Shown here: piece by piece, positions 1 through 5,720 of the stretch
Layout: each line of letters starts with the position of its first letter
Position numbering within the stretch: position 1 is the stretch's first letter
Origin: Clostridiales bacterium
Lineage (GTDB): Bacteria > Bacillota > Peptococcia > Peptococcales > Peptococcaceae
Reading direction: 5' to 3'
Assembly (NCBI GenBank): GCA_003343815.1
Contig: QAKL01000085.1
Location: forward strand, 1 to 5,880
DNA length: 5,880 nucleotides
Notes under the pieces: generated by a model
Database searches by the model: none
Seen by the model: only the letters and a program-made list of their open reading frames with translations
What the model was told of the DNA's origin: nothing
Program-made: the position numbers and the translations under genes

Positions 1-1
1 G

Positions 2-589
2 CAGGCTGTGAAACACTGCACCCAGGGCATTGGCATCTGGGAGTGGGCAAGCAATGACTGCGGCGAGGAGCCGGATGTGGTTATGGCATGCTGCGGTGAT
101 ACCCCGACCCTGGAGACCATGGCTGCAGTTACTATCCTGCGGGATGAGCTTCCGGAATTAAAGATCCGCGTAGTGAACGTAGTAGACCTGTTTAAGATGG
201 AGAGTGATCACAAGCATCCGCATGGCTTAAGCGATGCCGAGTATGACGCAATCTTCACCCCAAATAAGCCGGTAATCTTCGCGTTCCACGGATATCCGAC
301 TCTGATCCATGAGTTGACCTATGAGCGCAATAATCACAACATGTCTGTTCACGGCTATCAGGAGGAAGGCACCATCACGACACCGTTCGACATGCGTGTC
401 CAGAACCAGCTTGACCGCTTCAGTCTGGTAAAAGACGCGGTAATGCATTTGCCGCAGTTGGGCAACCGTGGTTCCTTCCTGATCCAGAAAATGAATGATA
501 AGCTGGTAGAGCACAAGCAGTATATTGCCGAGTACGGACAGGATATGGAGGAAATCCGCAACTGGGAGTGGCACGTACCGGAAAAATAA
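2..589 (+). CDS. xfp: Phosphoketolase (xylulose-5-P/fructose-6-P), C-terminal part, 5' truncated by window
   Basis: The reading frame enters from the left edge and ends at TAA 587-589, giving about the last 195 residues of a protein family that is usually near 800. The visible part matches the C-terminal domain of thiamine-diphosphate-dependent phosphoketolases: GIWEWASND near the start, then PDVVMACCGDTPTLE, RVVNVVDLFKM, HPHGLSD, PVIFAFHGYP, EEGTITTPFDMR, LDRFSLVKD and an EHKQYI..YGQDM ending. Family knowledge: these cytoplasmic enzymes cleave xylulose-5-P (often also fructose-6-P) with phosphate to acetyl-phosphate plus glyceraldehyde-3-P or erythrose-4-P. The cofactor-binding domains lie outside the window. 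The internal GTG at position 8 is not the real start, because the open frame and family similarity continue to the edge. It is convergent with the GntR gene and ends 30 nt before a strong hairpin, so it is probably not co-regulated with the TRAP operon. The family call is secure; substrate preference is unknown. Confidence 0.95.
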   Translation, partial: QAVKHCTQGIGIWEWASNDCGEEPDVVMACCGDTPTLETMAAVTILRDELPELKIRVVNVVDLFKMESDHKHPHGLSDAEYDAIFTPNKPVIFAFHGYPTLIHELTYERNNHNMSVHGYQEEGTITTPFDMRVQNQLDRFSLVKDAVMHLPQLGNRGSFLIQKMNDKLVEHKQYIAEYGQDMEEIRNWEWHVPEK

Positions 590-619
590 GCGCAGTTAAT
601 AAATAGAAATATCATATAT

Positions 620-656
620 AAGAAACGCCGCCACGGCAAAACCGTGGCGGCGTTTT
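620..656 (+). terminator. Bidirectional rho-independent terminator between xfp and the GntR gene
   Basis: A perfect 14-bp stem (623-636 with 642-655) closes on the five-base loop CAAAA (637-641). The + strand ends in TTTT (653-656). Read on the - strand, the same hairpin ends in TTTCTT. It sits 30 nt after the xfp stop and 16 nt beyond the convergent regulator's stop, so it can serve both transcripts. The core from 620 to 655 is repeated base for base at 5618-5653. Confidence 0.93.
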
Positions 657-672
657 CATGTTGCGATAGGAA

Positions 673-1335
673 TTATATAGCGGAAATCTGCTTCTGGAAC
701 AGGCTATTGACAGCTGCTTCCTTAGATTTGATGAGGTGCAGGGTAATAGCCGCGGATGCCTCTTCTTTTTGATCATTTAAAATATAGCGGATCAGTTCGA
801 TATGTTCCCGGGCCGCTTCAATATGTCGCTCCCAGATATCCTGGCCGGAAAACAGGCGGATGCGTTGGTTCTGATCATAGATATGATCGAGCATATCGTT
901 AAAGAATTTGTTGGGGCAGGCCTTGTTGAGCAGTCGGTGCAGTTTATCGTCAAGGTAGCAGAATTCTTCTGGAGTTTTTGCGGACGGTACAGTCTGAATG
1001 AGCTGTTCGGAGGTTTTCTGGATATCAATCAGTGCATTTCGGTCGATTCGGTTCATATAGTTGTTAATGATAAATGGTTCCAGAAGGATGCGGGCTTCAA
1101 AGGTCTGGTTGATCTCGACCAGAGTAAGTCCGGTTACCATAACCCCTTTTTTGGGAATGATCTGGACAAAGCCTTCCTGCTCCAGTTTGTTGAGTGCTTC
1201 GCGTATAGGGGTACGGCTGGCATCGATCTCTTCAATCAGGTCGGCTTCATTTAAAAAGGTGTTTGGTTTGTAATCGCAGGACATAATCCGCTCTTTGATA
1301 ATCTGATATGCCTTGTTTTTCAGATTCGTAGTCAT
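673..1335 (-). CDS. GntR-family transcriptional regulator, FadR/FCD subfamily
   Basis: This is a 220-residue DNA-binding regulator, the usual size for the FadR subfamily. Residues about 5-70 form the winged helix-turn-helix, with the hallmark ASRTPIREALNKLEQEGFV (39-57) and the wing IPKKGVMVTG. Residues about 77-210 form the all-helical FCD ligand domain. Candidate metal/ligand residues fit the FCD pattern: D129 and H133 (LDDKLH), H178 (REHIEL) and H200 (ITLH). Family members bind sugar acids or other carboxylates and usually repress adjacent catabolic operons. The ATG at 1335 is chosen because GGGAGG lies 8 nt upstream and the family similarity starts there; an in-frame ATG at 1383 would add 16 residues and lies upstream of the predicted transcription start. 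The gene is divergent from the TRAP operon and shares its control region, so it is inferred to be the local regulator. The effector is unknown. Confidence 0.93.
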   Translation of the reverse strand: MTTNLKNKAYQIIKERIMSCDYKPNTFLNEADLIEEIDASRTPIREALNKLEQEGFVQIIPKKGVMVTGLTLVEINQTFEARILLEPFIINNYMNRIDRNALIDIQKTSEQLIQTVPSAKTPEEFCYLDDKLHRLLNKACPNKFFNDMLDHIYDQNQRIRLFSGQDIWERHIEAAREHIELIRYILNDQKEEASAAITLHLIKSKEAAVNSLFQKQISAI

Positions 1336-1343
1336 GAAACTAT

Positions 1344-1349
1344 CCTCCC
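1344..1349 (-). promoter_or_regulatory. Ribosome binding site of the GntR gene
   Basis: On the - strand, GGGAGG lies 8 nt before the ATG at 1335. This fixes the start at 1335 and not at the upstream in-frame ATG at 1383, which has no comparable site. Confidence 0.85.
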
Positions 1350-1368
1350 GGTATATTGGTTCGTTCAT

Positions 1369-1396
1369 ATTATATTTTACCACATAACGTTATAAA
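1369..1396 (-). promoter_or_regulatory. Probable sigma-A promoter of the GntR gene
   Basis: On the - strand there is a perfect -10 TATAAT (1374 down to 1369), preceded after a 16-nt spacer by TTTATA (1396 down to 1391), a 4/6 match to the -35 consensus. Transcription would begin near 1362 and leave a leader of about 27 nt before the ATG at 1335. A 10-bp palindrome, ATAACGTTAT (1384-1393), overlaps the -35 side and could be an extra protein contact. The prediction is by eye only. Confidence 0.5.
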
Positions 1397-1427
1397 TAAC
1401 ATATCAAGAAATGCAGAATAAATTAGA

Positions 1428-1446
1428 AAATATGAAATTCATATTT
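1428..1446. promoter_or_regulatory. Upstream palindrome, possible second operator
   Basis: Two perfect 9-bp arms, AAATATGAA (1428-1436) and TTCATATTT (1438-1446), flank one central A. It shares its last base with the operator-like palindrome to its right. It is AT-rich and has no T-run that would suggest a terminator, and it lies in the untranslated divergent region. It may be a second binding site for the same regulator, a site for another protein, or an AT-rich coincidence. The core differs from the right-hand palindrome, so a shared binder is not assured. Confidence 0.4.
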
Positions 1447-1463
1447 ATGATGTATACATCATA
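1446..1463. promoter_or_regulatory. Probable operator for the divergent GntR/FCD regulator
   Basis: This is an uninterrupted 18-bp palindrome, TATGATGTATACATCATA, centred on GTATAC. FadR-subfamily regulators commonly bind short palindromes with a GT-AC core (for example TGTATACA or TGGTATACCA types), which fits the gene next door. The left end, TATGAT (1446-1451), is also a 5/6 match to a -10 element for the + strand operon, though its -35 partner is weak (TTAGAA, 1423-1428). If that is the real promoter, a bound repressor would cover it. The half-site ATACATC recurs immediately downstream (1461-1467), extending the contact surface. Operator assignment is inferred from position and symmetry. 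Confidence 0.72.
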
Positions 1464-1527
1464 CATCCTTTTTCTTTTCAGAATCGTTGTGCTAACATGA
1501 AATTACACAAAAGATGTTGTAAAAACC

Positions 1528-1534
1528 AGGAGGG
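1528..1534 (+). promoter_or_regulatory. Ribosome binding site of the TRAP substrate-binding protein gene
   Basis: AGGAGGG lies 10 nt before the ATG at 1545 and decides the start. An in-frame ATG at 1497 has no Shine-Dalgarno sequence and would put 16 mostly charged or polar residues in front of the signal peptide. Confidence 0.85.
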
Positions 1535-1544
1535 AAAAGAGAAA

Positions 1545-2630
1545 ATGAACAAAAAACTTGGTGTAGTATTAGCAGCCGCAATGGCAGTTACCAGCATGAC
1601 CGGATGCGGAGGAAGCTCCTCCAGCACTTCCACCACCGCAGCAGACACTGCAGCAGCAACCACCGCAGCAGAGGCAGCCGCTGATAAGGCTGCAGCAGAT
1701 GGCAGCGAGGCAAAGGCTCCGGTTGGTGATCCGATCGAGCTGACCTTTGGACATGGACAGGCTGAGGGTCATCCGTACCAGCAGGCAGCTCTCTATTTCA
1801 AGGATCTGGTTGAGAAAGAGTCCGGCGGTTCCATTACCGTTACCGTAGCTCCGAACGGCACCCTTGGTGATGAGCGTGAATCTGTAGAGGCTCTGCAGAT
1901 GGGCACCATGGATATCAGCGTAGCCGTAGCAGCAGCACTGAGCGGATTTGATTCCAACATGGACGTATTCAACATGCCGTACCTGTTTGATTCTCGTGAG
2001 GAAGCATTCAAGGTTCTGGACGGCGAAGTAGGACAGGAACTGTTTGGAAATCTGGAAAGTCAGGGCATTAAGGTATTCGGTACCTACGATCTGGGCTTCC
2101 GCAGCATGACCAACTCCACCAGACCGATCGAGACTCCGGATGACTGCAAGGGTCTTCGCGTTCGTACTCTTGAGAGCTCTGTATGTGTAGATGCTCTTGG
2201 CGCTCTTGGTATGGATGCAGTTTCCATGAGCTTCAGTGAGCTGTTCACCGCACTTCAGACTGGCGCTGTAGATGGTCAGGAGAACCCGCTGTTCACCATT
2301 TATAACTCCCGTTTCTATGAGGTTCAGAAATATCTGTCCCTGACCGAGCACTTCTACCCGGTATGCCCGCTGATGATGAGCGAGATCACCTGGAACAAGT
2401 TAAGCCCGGAGCAGCAGGATATCGTCGCAGACGCTATGAAGAAGTCTGTTGATTACGAGCGTGAGCTGGCAGGCGAAGAGTTAGACAAGATGCTGGAAGG
2501 CTGCAAAGAGAAAGGCATGGAAGTCAATGAAGTAGACAAGGCTCCGTTCATCGAGGCAGTACAGCCGGTATATGAGAAATACAATTCACAGTTTGGCAGT
2601 CTGATCGAGAAGATCAACGCAGCAAAATAA
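1545..2630 (+). CDS. dctP: TRAP transporter substrate-binding lipoprotein (DctP family)
   Basis: This 361-residue protein is the extracytoplasmic receptor of a tripartite ATP-independent (TRAP) transporter. It begins with a lipoprotein signal peptide (MNKK, hydrophobic 5-19) and a lipobox ending MTGC, so Cys21 would be lipidated and anchor the protein outside the membrane. A Ser/Thr/Ala-rich linker (22-59) precedes the DctP domain (about 64-355). Family marks are FGHGQAEGHPY, the APNGTLGDERE loop, CKGLRVRT (202-208), and SFSELFTALQTGAVDGQENP (229-248). R207 aligns with the conserved arginine that clamps the ligand carboxylate in TRAP receptors such as SiaP, so an organic-acid ligand is expected. 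It is the first gene of the operon, with dctQ starting 19 nt after its stop. The dct symbol denotes the family only; C4-dicarboxylate specificity is not implied, and the enzyme downstream suggests a sugar acid. Confidence 0.95.
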   Translation: MNKKLGVVLAAAMAVTSMTGCGGSSSSTSTTAADTAAATTAAEAAADKAAADGSEAKAPVGDPIELTFGHGQAEGHPYQQAALYFKDLVEKESGGSITVTVAPNGTLGDERESVEALQMGTMDISVAVAAALSGFDSNMDVFNMPYLFDSREEAFKVLDGEVGQELFGNLESQGIKVFGTYDLGFRSMTNSTRPIETPDDCKGLRVRTLESSVCVDALGALGMDAVSMSFSELFTALQTGAVDGQENPLFTIYNSRFYEVQKYLSLTEHFYPVCPLMMSEITWNKLSPEQQDIVADAMKKSVDYERELAGEELDKMLEGCKEKGMEVNEVDKAPFIEAVQPVYEKYNSQFGSLIEKINAAK

Positions 2631-2649
2631 CAGAGGAGGCAGTCAGGTT

Positions 2650-3132
2650 ATGACGAAAATGATTAAGGGAATCGACAAAGCAGTAAACGGATTTCTGACA
2701 TGGGTCGTTGTACTGATGCTTGCCGTGATGTCAGTGGTTGTGTTTGGACAGGTGGTTTTCCGCCTTGTCCATGCCACCATTCCGTGGAGTGAAGAGTTAT
2801 CCAAGTACATGCTGATCTGGACCACGTTCCTTGGTTCAGCGCTTTGTGTGCGTAAGGGCTCTCTGGTAGGTCTGGAGATCCTGTTTATGATGCTCCCGAA
2901 AAAAGCGGTCAAAGCAGTAATGCTTCTGGTACAGGCAGCAACCGCGGCATTCATGGTATTTCTGATCGTAATGGGATATAAGACAGCAGGTCTTGTATGG
3001 AATCAGACCACACCGGTATTGAAAATGCCTATGGGACTGATGTATGCTTCCATTCCGACTGGTGCAGTATTCATGCTGATCAATACCATTATCGTAGTTT
3101 ACTATCAGATCACAGGGGAGGACGTAAAATGA
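2650..3132 (+). CDS. dctQ: TRAP transporter small membrane subunit (DctQ family)
   Basis: This is a 160-residue integral membrane protein of usual length for DctQ. Four hydrophobic segments are visible: about 14-36, 51-67, 88-110 and 127-151. The family signature lies between the first and second segments and just after the second: IPWSEELSKYMLIWTTFLGSA (44-64), then VRKGSLVGLEIL. In TRAP systems this subunit pairs with DctM to form the Na+-driven membrane complex that takes substrate from the binding protein. The ATG at 2650 has AGAGGAGG 10 nt upstream (2632-2639). The stop overlaps the dctM start in an ATGA arrangement (3129-3132), which indicates translational coupling and equal subunit output. 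The family call is firm despite the low conservation typical of DctQ. Confidence 0.94.
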   Translation: MTKMIKGIDKAVNGFLTWVVVLMLAVMSVVVFGQVVFRLVHATIPWSEELSKYMLIWTTFLGSALCVRKGSLVGLEILFMMLPKKAVKAVMLLVQAATAAFMVFLIVMGYKTAGLVWNQTTPVLKMPMGLMYASIPTGAVFMLINTIIVVYYQITGEDVK

Positions 3133-4403
3133 CAGCAGTATTGTTCATAAGTATGGTAATCCTGCTTTTTGCAGGAGTTCCGATCGCTTTTGTGCTGGGC
3201 GGCTCCTCCGTGCTGGCACTGGCCGCTGACAGCGGTACCAATATGTCAATCGTGATCCAGAGAATGTTTTCCGGAACCGGAAGCTTTACTCTGCTGGCAA
3301 TTCCGTTCTTCGTTCTTGCCGGAAACCTGATGAGCTCCGGCGGTATTTCCCGCCGTCTGGTAAATTTATGCAACAGCTTCCTGGGTCATATCCCGGGCGG
3401 CCTGGCTATGGTTGCCGTGGCAACCTGCGCCTTCTTCGCAGCAATCTCCGGTTCCAGCGCAGCAACCGCAGCGGCTGTTGGAGCGATCATTGTTCCGGAA
3501 ATGCTCAAACACAAATATGACCGCAACTTTGCGGCTGGTACCATTGCTTCTTCCGCTGAGCTTGGCGTTATCATTCCGCCGAGTATTGGCCTGATCCAGT
3601 ACGGTGTTGCTGCAGAGCAGTCCATCGGTGATCTGTTTAAGGCAGGTTTTCTTCCGGGATTATTCATCTGCGGAACCATTATGGCTATGGCTCATCATCT
3701 TGCAAAGAAACAGGGATTCGTTCCGGTGGAAAAAGCAAGCTGGGCTGAGCGTGGAAAAGCATTTAAGGATGCAATCCTCGCAATCCTGATGCCGGTCATC
3801 ATTCTGGGCGGTATCTACAGCGGATTCTTTACCCCGACTGAGGCAGCCGTTGTTTCTGTATTCTATGGCCTGGTTGTTGGTGTCTTTGTATACAGAGAGA
3901 TCAAGCTGAAAGACTTAAAGAAAATCTTCTATGAGTCTGTTCTGACCATGGCTACGGTTCTTCTGATCATGTCCGCATCCACCATCTTTGGATGGATTCT
4001 GGCAAAACAGCAGATCCCGCAGGCTCTGGCAAAAGCATTCCTGGGAATTTCTGACAGTAAGTATGTATTCCTGCTTCTCATCAATGTTATGCTTCTGGTA
4101 GTCGGCATGGTTTGTGAGGCTGGCGCAGCTATGGTAATCCTGGCTCCGCTGCTTGCCCCGATTGCCCAGACCCTTGGCATCGACCTGATCCATTTCGGTA
4201 TCATTATGATGACCAACCTGGCTATCGGCATGATGACACCTCCGGTAGGTGTAAACCTGTACGTTGTCTGTGACAGCGCCAATGTAAAGATTGAGGGCAT
4301 GATGAAGTACCTGATGAGGTATTTCGCGGTTCTGATTGCGGATCTTCTTATTATTACATATTTTCCGCCGCTGTCTTTACTGATTCCAACATTGCTGAAA
4401 TAA
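3129..4403 (+). CDS. dctM: TRAP transporter large permease subunit (DctM family)
   Basis: This 424-residue, very hydrophobic protein has about 11-12 membrane segments and the usual DctM length. It is the transport subunit, moving substrate inward with a sodium gradient. Conserved stretches are GVPIAFVLGG (16-25), AIPFFVLAGNLMSSGGISRRLV (57-78), AISGSSAATAAAVG (105-118), IIPPSIGLIQYGV (148-160), GGIYSGFFTPTEAAVV (227-242), and MTPPVGVNLYV (369-379). The start at 3129 is preferred: GGAGG ends 7 nt upstream and the ATG overlaps the dctQ stop by 4 bp. An in-frame ATG at 2997 would add 44 residues that merely read through dctQ in another frame. No truncation or fusion is seen, so the transporter is complete. 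The next gene starts 13 nt after the stop, and its ribosome binding site overlaps that stop. Confidence 0.96.
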   Translation: MTAVLFISMVILLFAGVPIAFVLGGSSVLALAADSGTNMSIVIQRMFSGTGSFTLLAIPFFVLAGNLMSSGGISRRLVNLCNSFLGHIPGGLAMVAVATCAFFAAISGSSAATAAAVGAIIVPEMLKHKYDRNFAAGTIASSAELGVIIPPSIGLIQYGVAAEQSIGDLFKAGFLPGLFICGTIMAMAHHLAKKQGFVPVEKASWAERGKAFKDAILAILMPVIILGGIYSGFFTPTEAAVVSVFYGLVVGVFVYREIKLKDLKKIFYESVLTMATVLLIMSASTIFGWILAKQQIPQALAKAFLGISDSKYVFLLLINVMLLVVGMVCEAGAAMVILAPLLAPIAQTLGIDLIHFGIIMMTNLAIGMMTPPVGVNLYVVCDSANVKIEGMMKYLMRYFAVLIADLLIITYFPPLSLLIPTLLK

Positions 4404-4416
4404 GGAGAAACTCATC

Positions 4417-5592
4417 GTGAAGATTACAGATATCAAAACAATTATCCTGAAATATCCCTATGAGTCCTTTATCGCTGACGGTCAGTCTGCGTGCTTCGGA
4501 AGAGGCGCGCTGCTGATCCAGGTGGAGACGGACGCAAAGATTACAGGACTTGGAGAGTGCGCAACCTTTGGTGCCTCCATGACAGCTATGGCTGACATCA
4601 TTGAGAACCAGCTGAAGGGGCTTTTGATCGGACAGAACCCGCTGGATATTGAGCGGCTATGGGAGACTATGGTGTGGAGTAATTTTGCCAATGGACGCCG
4701 CGGTATTGTGATGGGCGCGATCAGCGGTATCGATATTGCGCTGTGGGACATTGCCGGTAAAGTGGCAGGACTTCCATTATACCGTCTGTTGGGCGCAAAC
4801 AGCGATAAGGTAAAGGGCTATGCCAGCGCAGGCTTCTATGCTCCGGAAAAGAGCATTGATGACCTGAAGCGTGAGATGGAGAGTTACATGGCCAAGGGCT
4901 ATACCGCTTTCAAGATGAAAGTCGGAAGAAGCCGCAACAACATCGGTATGCCGCACCGATATGTGAATAAGGGTGATTTCAATATTTCCTTTGAGGAGGA
5001 TATGGCTCGTGTCGCAGCAGTACGTGAGACCATTGGCCAGGATGCTGTTCTGATGATTGACATGAACTGTACCTGGGATGTGGATGCAGTGCTTGCAGCC
5101 GAAAAATATTTCGATGAGTATAACATCTACTGGATTGAGGAGCCGTCCCGCTCTGATGATGTGGCAGGCTACGCAAAAATCGCAGCCGGATTAAAGCGCA
5201 CGAAGGTAGCTGGCTGCGAGTCTGAGCAGGGACTGGCGCGCTACAAGGAACTGCTGGAGCGTGGCGCTCTGGATGTGGTACAGGCGAACCTGGGCTGGAG
5301 TGGTGGATTTACCGAGTGCCGCAGAATCGCGGCCTTGTCACTTGCCTATGATAAACTGTTTACTCCCCACACCTTTTTCTCAGCAGTTCTGACAGCAGCT
5401 AATGTTCATTTTGCAGCATCTCTGCCGAATGTTCCGTTCATTGAGTCAGAGGAAAATTACAATCCGCTGAGAACAGAACTGTTAAAAGAGCCGATTCAGT
5501 GCGACAGCGAGATGAATTACCTTGTACCACAGGGAGCAGGTCTTGGTGTAGAACTGAATATGGATGTTGTAGAAAAGTATCGCGTGAGATAA
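4417..5592 (+). CDS. Enolase-superfamily enzyme, mandelate racemase subgroup; probable acid-sugar dehydratase
   Basis: This 391-residue protein has the superfamily plan: an N-terminal capping domain (about 1-125, MKITDIKTI start) and a (beta/alpha)7-beta barrel with a C-terminal capping strand. Visible active-site positions are K166-x-K168 (FKMKVG), metal ligands D215 (LMIDMN), E241 (WIEEP) and E268 (AGCESE), H318 (TPHTF), and E343 (FIESEE). The family abstracts the proton alpha to a carboxylate using Mg2+; members next to transporters are mostly sugar-acid dehydratases. Oddity: the Asp that pairs with the catalytic His, expected in a QPD..GGIT motif, is Asn291 (QANLGWSGGFTE). N291 lies 27 residues before H318, the same spacing as D270-H297 in mandelate racemase. 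The start is GTG 4417, with AAGGAG (4402-4407) 9 nt upstream overlapping the dctM stop. It is the last gene of the TRAP operon. Substrate unknown; racemase or cycloisomerase activity is possible. Confidence 0.88.
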   Translation: MKITDIKTIILKYPYESFIADGQSACFGRGALLIQVETDAKITGLGECATFGASMTAMADIIENQLKGLLIGQNPLDIERLWETMVWSNFANGRRGIVMGAISGIDIALWDIAGKVAGLPLYRLLGANSDKVKGYASAGFYAPEKSIDDLKREMESYMAKGYTAFKMKVGRSRNNIGMPHRYVNKGDFNISFEEDMARVAAVRETIGQDAVLMIDMNCTWDVDAVLAAEKYFDEYNIYWIEEPSRSDDVAGYAKIAAGLKRTKVAGCESEQGLARYKELLERGALDVVQANLGWSGGFTECRRIAALSLAYDKLFTPHTFFSAVLTAANVHFAASLPNVPFIESEENYNPLRTELLKEPIQCDSEMNYLVPQGAGLGVELNMDVVEKYRVR

Positions 5593-5615
5593 GGAAAACT
5601 GTATCCATACATTAT

Positions 5616-5658
5616 AGAAGAAACGCCGCCACGGCAAAACCGTGGCGGCGTTTCTTTT
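5616..5658 (+). terminator. Bidirectional rho-independent terminator after the TRAP/enolase operon
   Basis: A perfect 17-bp stem (5618-5634 with 5640-5656), extended by a G-T and an A-T pair, closes on the loop CAAAA (5635-5639). The + strand runs TTTCTTTT (5651-5658). Read on the - strand, the hairpin ends in TTTCTTCTAT. It lies 25 nt after the enolase-family stop and faces the convergent hydrogenase gene. The 36 nt at 5618-5653 are identical to 620-655. Confidence 0.94.
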
Positions 5659-5695
5659 GGCAAGAATAGAAGGATAATAAAAAGTGAGTGACTTT

Positions 5696-5720
5696 TGCAC
5701 GAATTATGGTTCTTCGTGCA
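5696..5720. other. Stem-loop enclosing the hydrogenase stop codon
   Basis: Perfect 8-bp arms TGCACGAA (5696-5703) and TTCGTGCA (5713-5720) flank a 9-nt loop (5704-5712) that contains the - strand TAA stop (5706-5704). No T-run follows on either strand, so it is not a standard terminator. Beyond it on the - strand lies a weak 6-bp hairpin (AAAAGT/ACTTTT) leading into TTTTT, which could give partial termination. It may protect or process the mRNA 3' end, or it may be chance. Confidence 0.4.

Noticed and set aside
620..655. Hairpin repeats as ends of a transposon flanking the cassette
   Set aside because: There is no transposase, no target-site duplication beside the copies, and each has normal terminator features at a convergent gene junction. 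The duplication itself is kept as a finding.
802..1254. + strand open frame of 150 codons opposite the GntR gene
   Set aside because: It is a shadow of the well-supported FCD regulator, with no convincing ribosome binding site or domain.
1336..1383. Upstream in-frame ATG that would extend the GntR protein by 16 residues
   Set aside because: This stretch holds the regulator's ribosome binding site and a perfect TATAAT box, and the family similarity begins after 1335.
1428..1463. Palindromes as a terminator or riboswitch in the dctP leader
   Set aside because: They are AT-rich, have no following T-run, and show no complex multi-stem fold. They also overlap or precede the likely promoter, so at least the left one is probably untranscribed.
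1474..1500. Possible CcpA catabolite-repression (cre) site around AATCGTTG
   Set aside because: Only the central CG and a few bases fit the cre consensus, and the outer TG and CA positions mismatch.
1497..1544. Upstream in-frame ATG that would extend DctP by 16 residues
   Set aside because: It has no Shine-Dalgarno sequence and would bury the lipoprotein signal peptide. AGGAGGG supports the ATG at 1545.
1569..2351. Long - strand open frame (260 codons) opposite dctP
   Set aside because: It is the antisense of a clear DctP gene. Its Cys/Gly-rich end mirrors the GCA/GCC-rich linker codons, and it shows no recognisable domain.
2997..3128. 44-codon N-terminal extension of DctM
   Set aside because: It reads dctQ coding sequence in another frame. 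The ATGA overlap at 3129 with GGAGG upstream is the typical TRAP arrangement.
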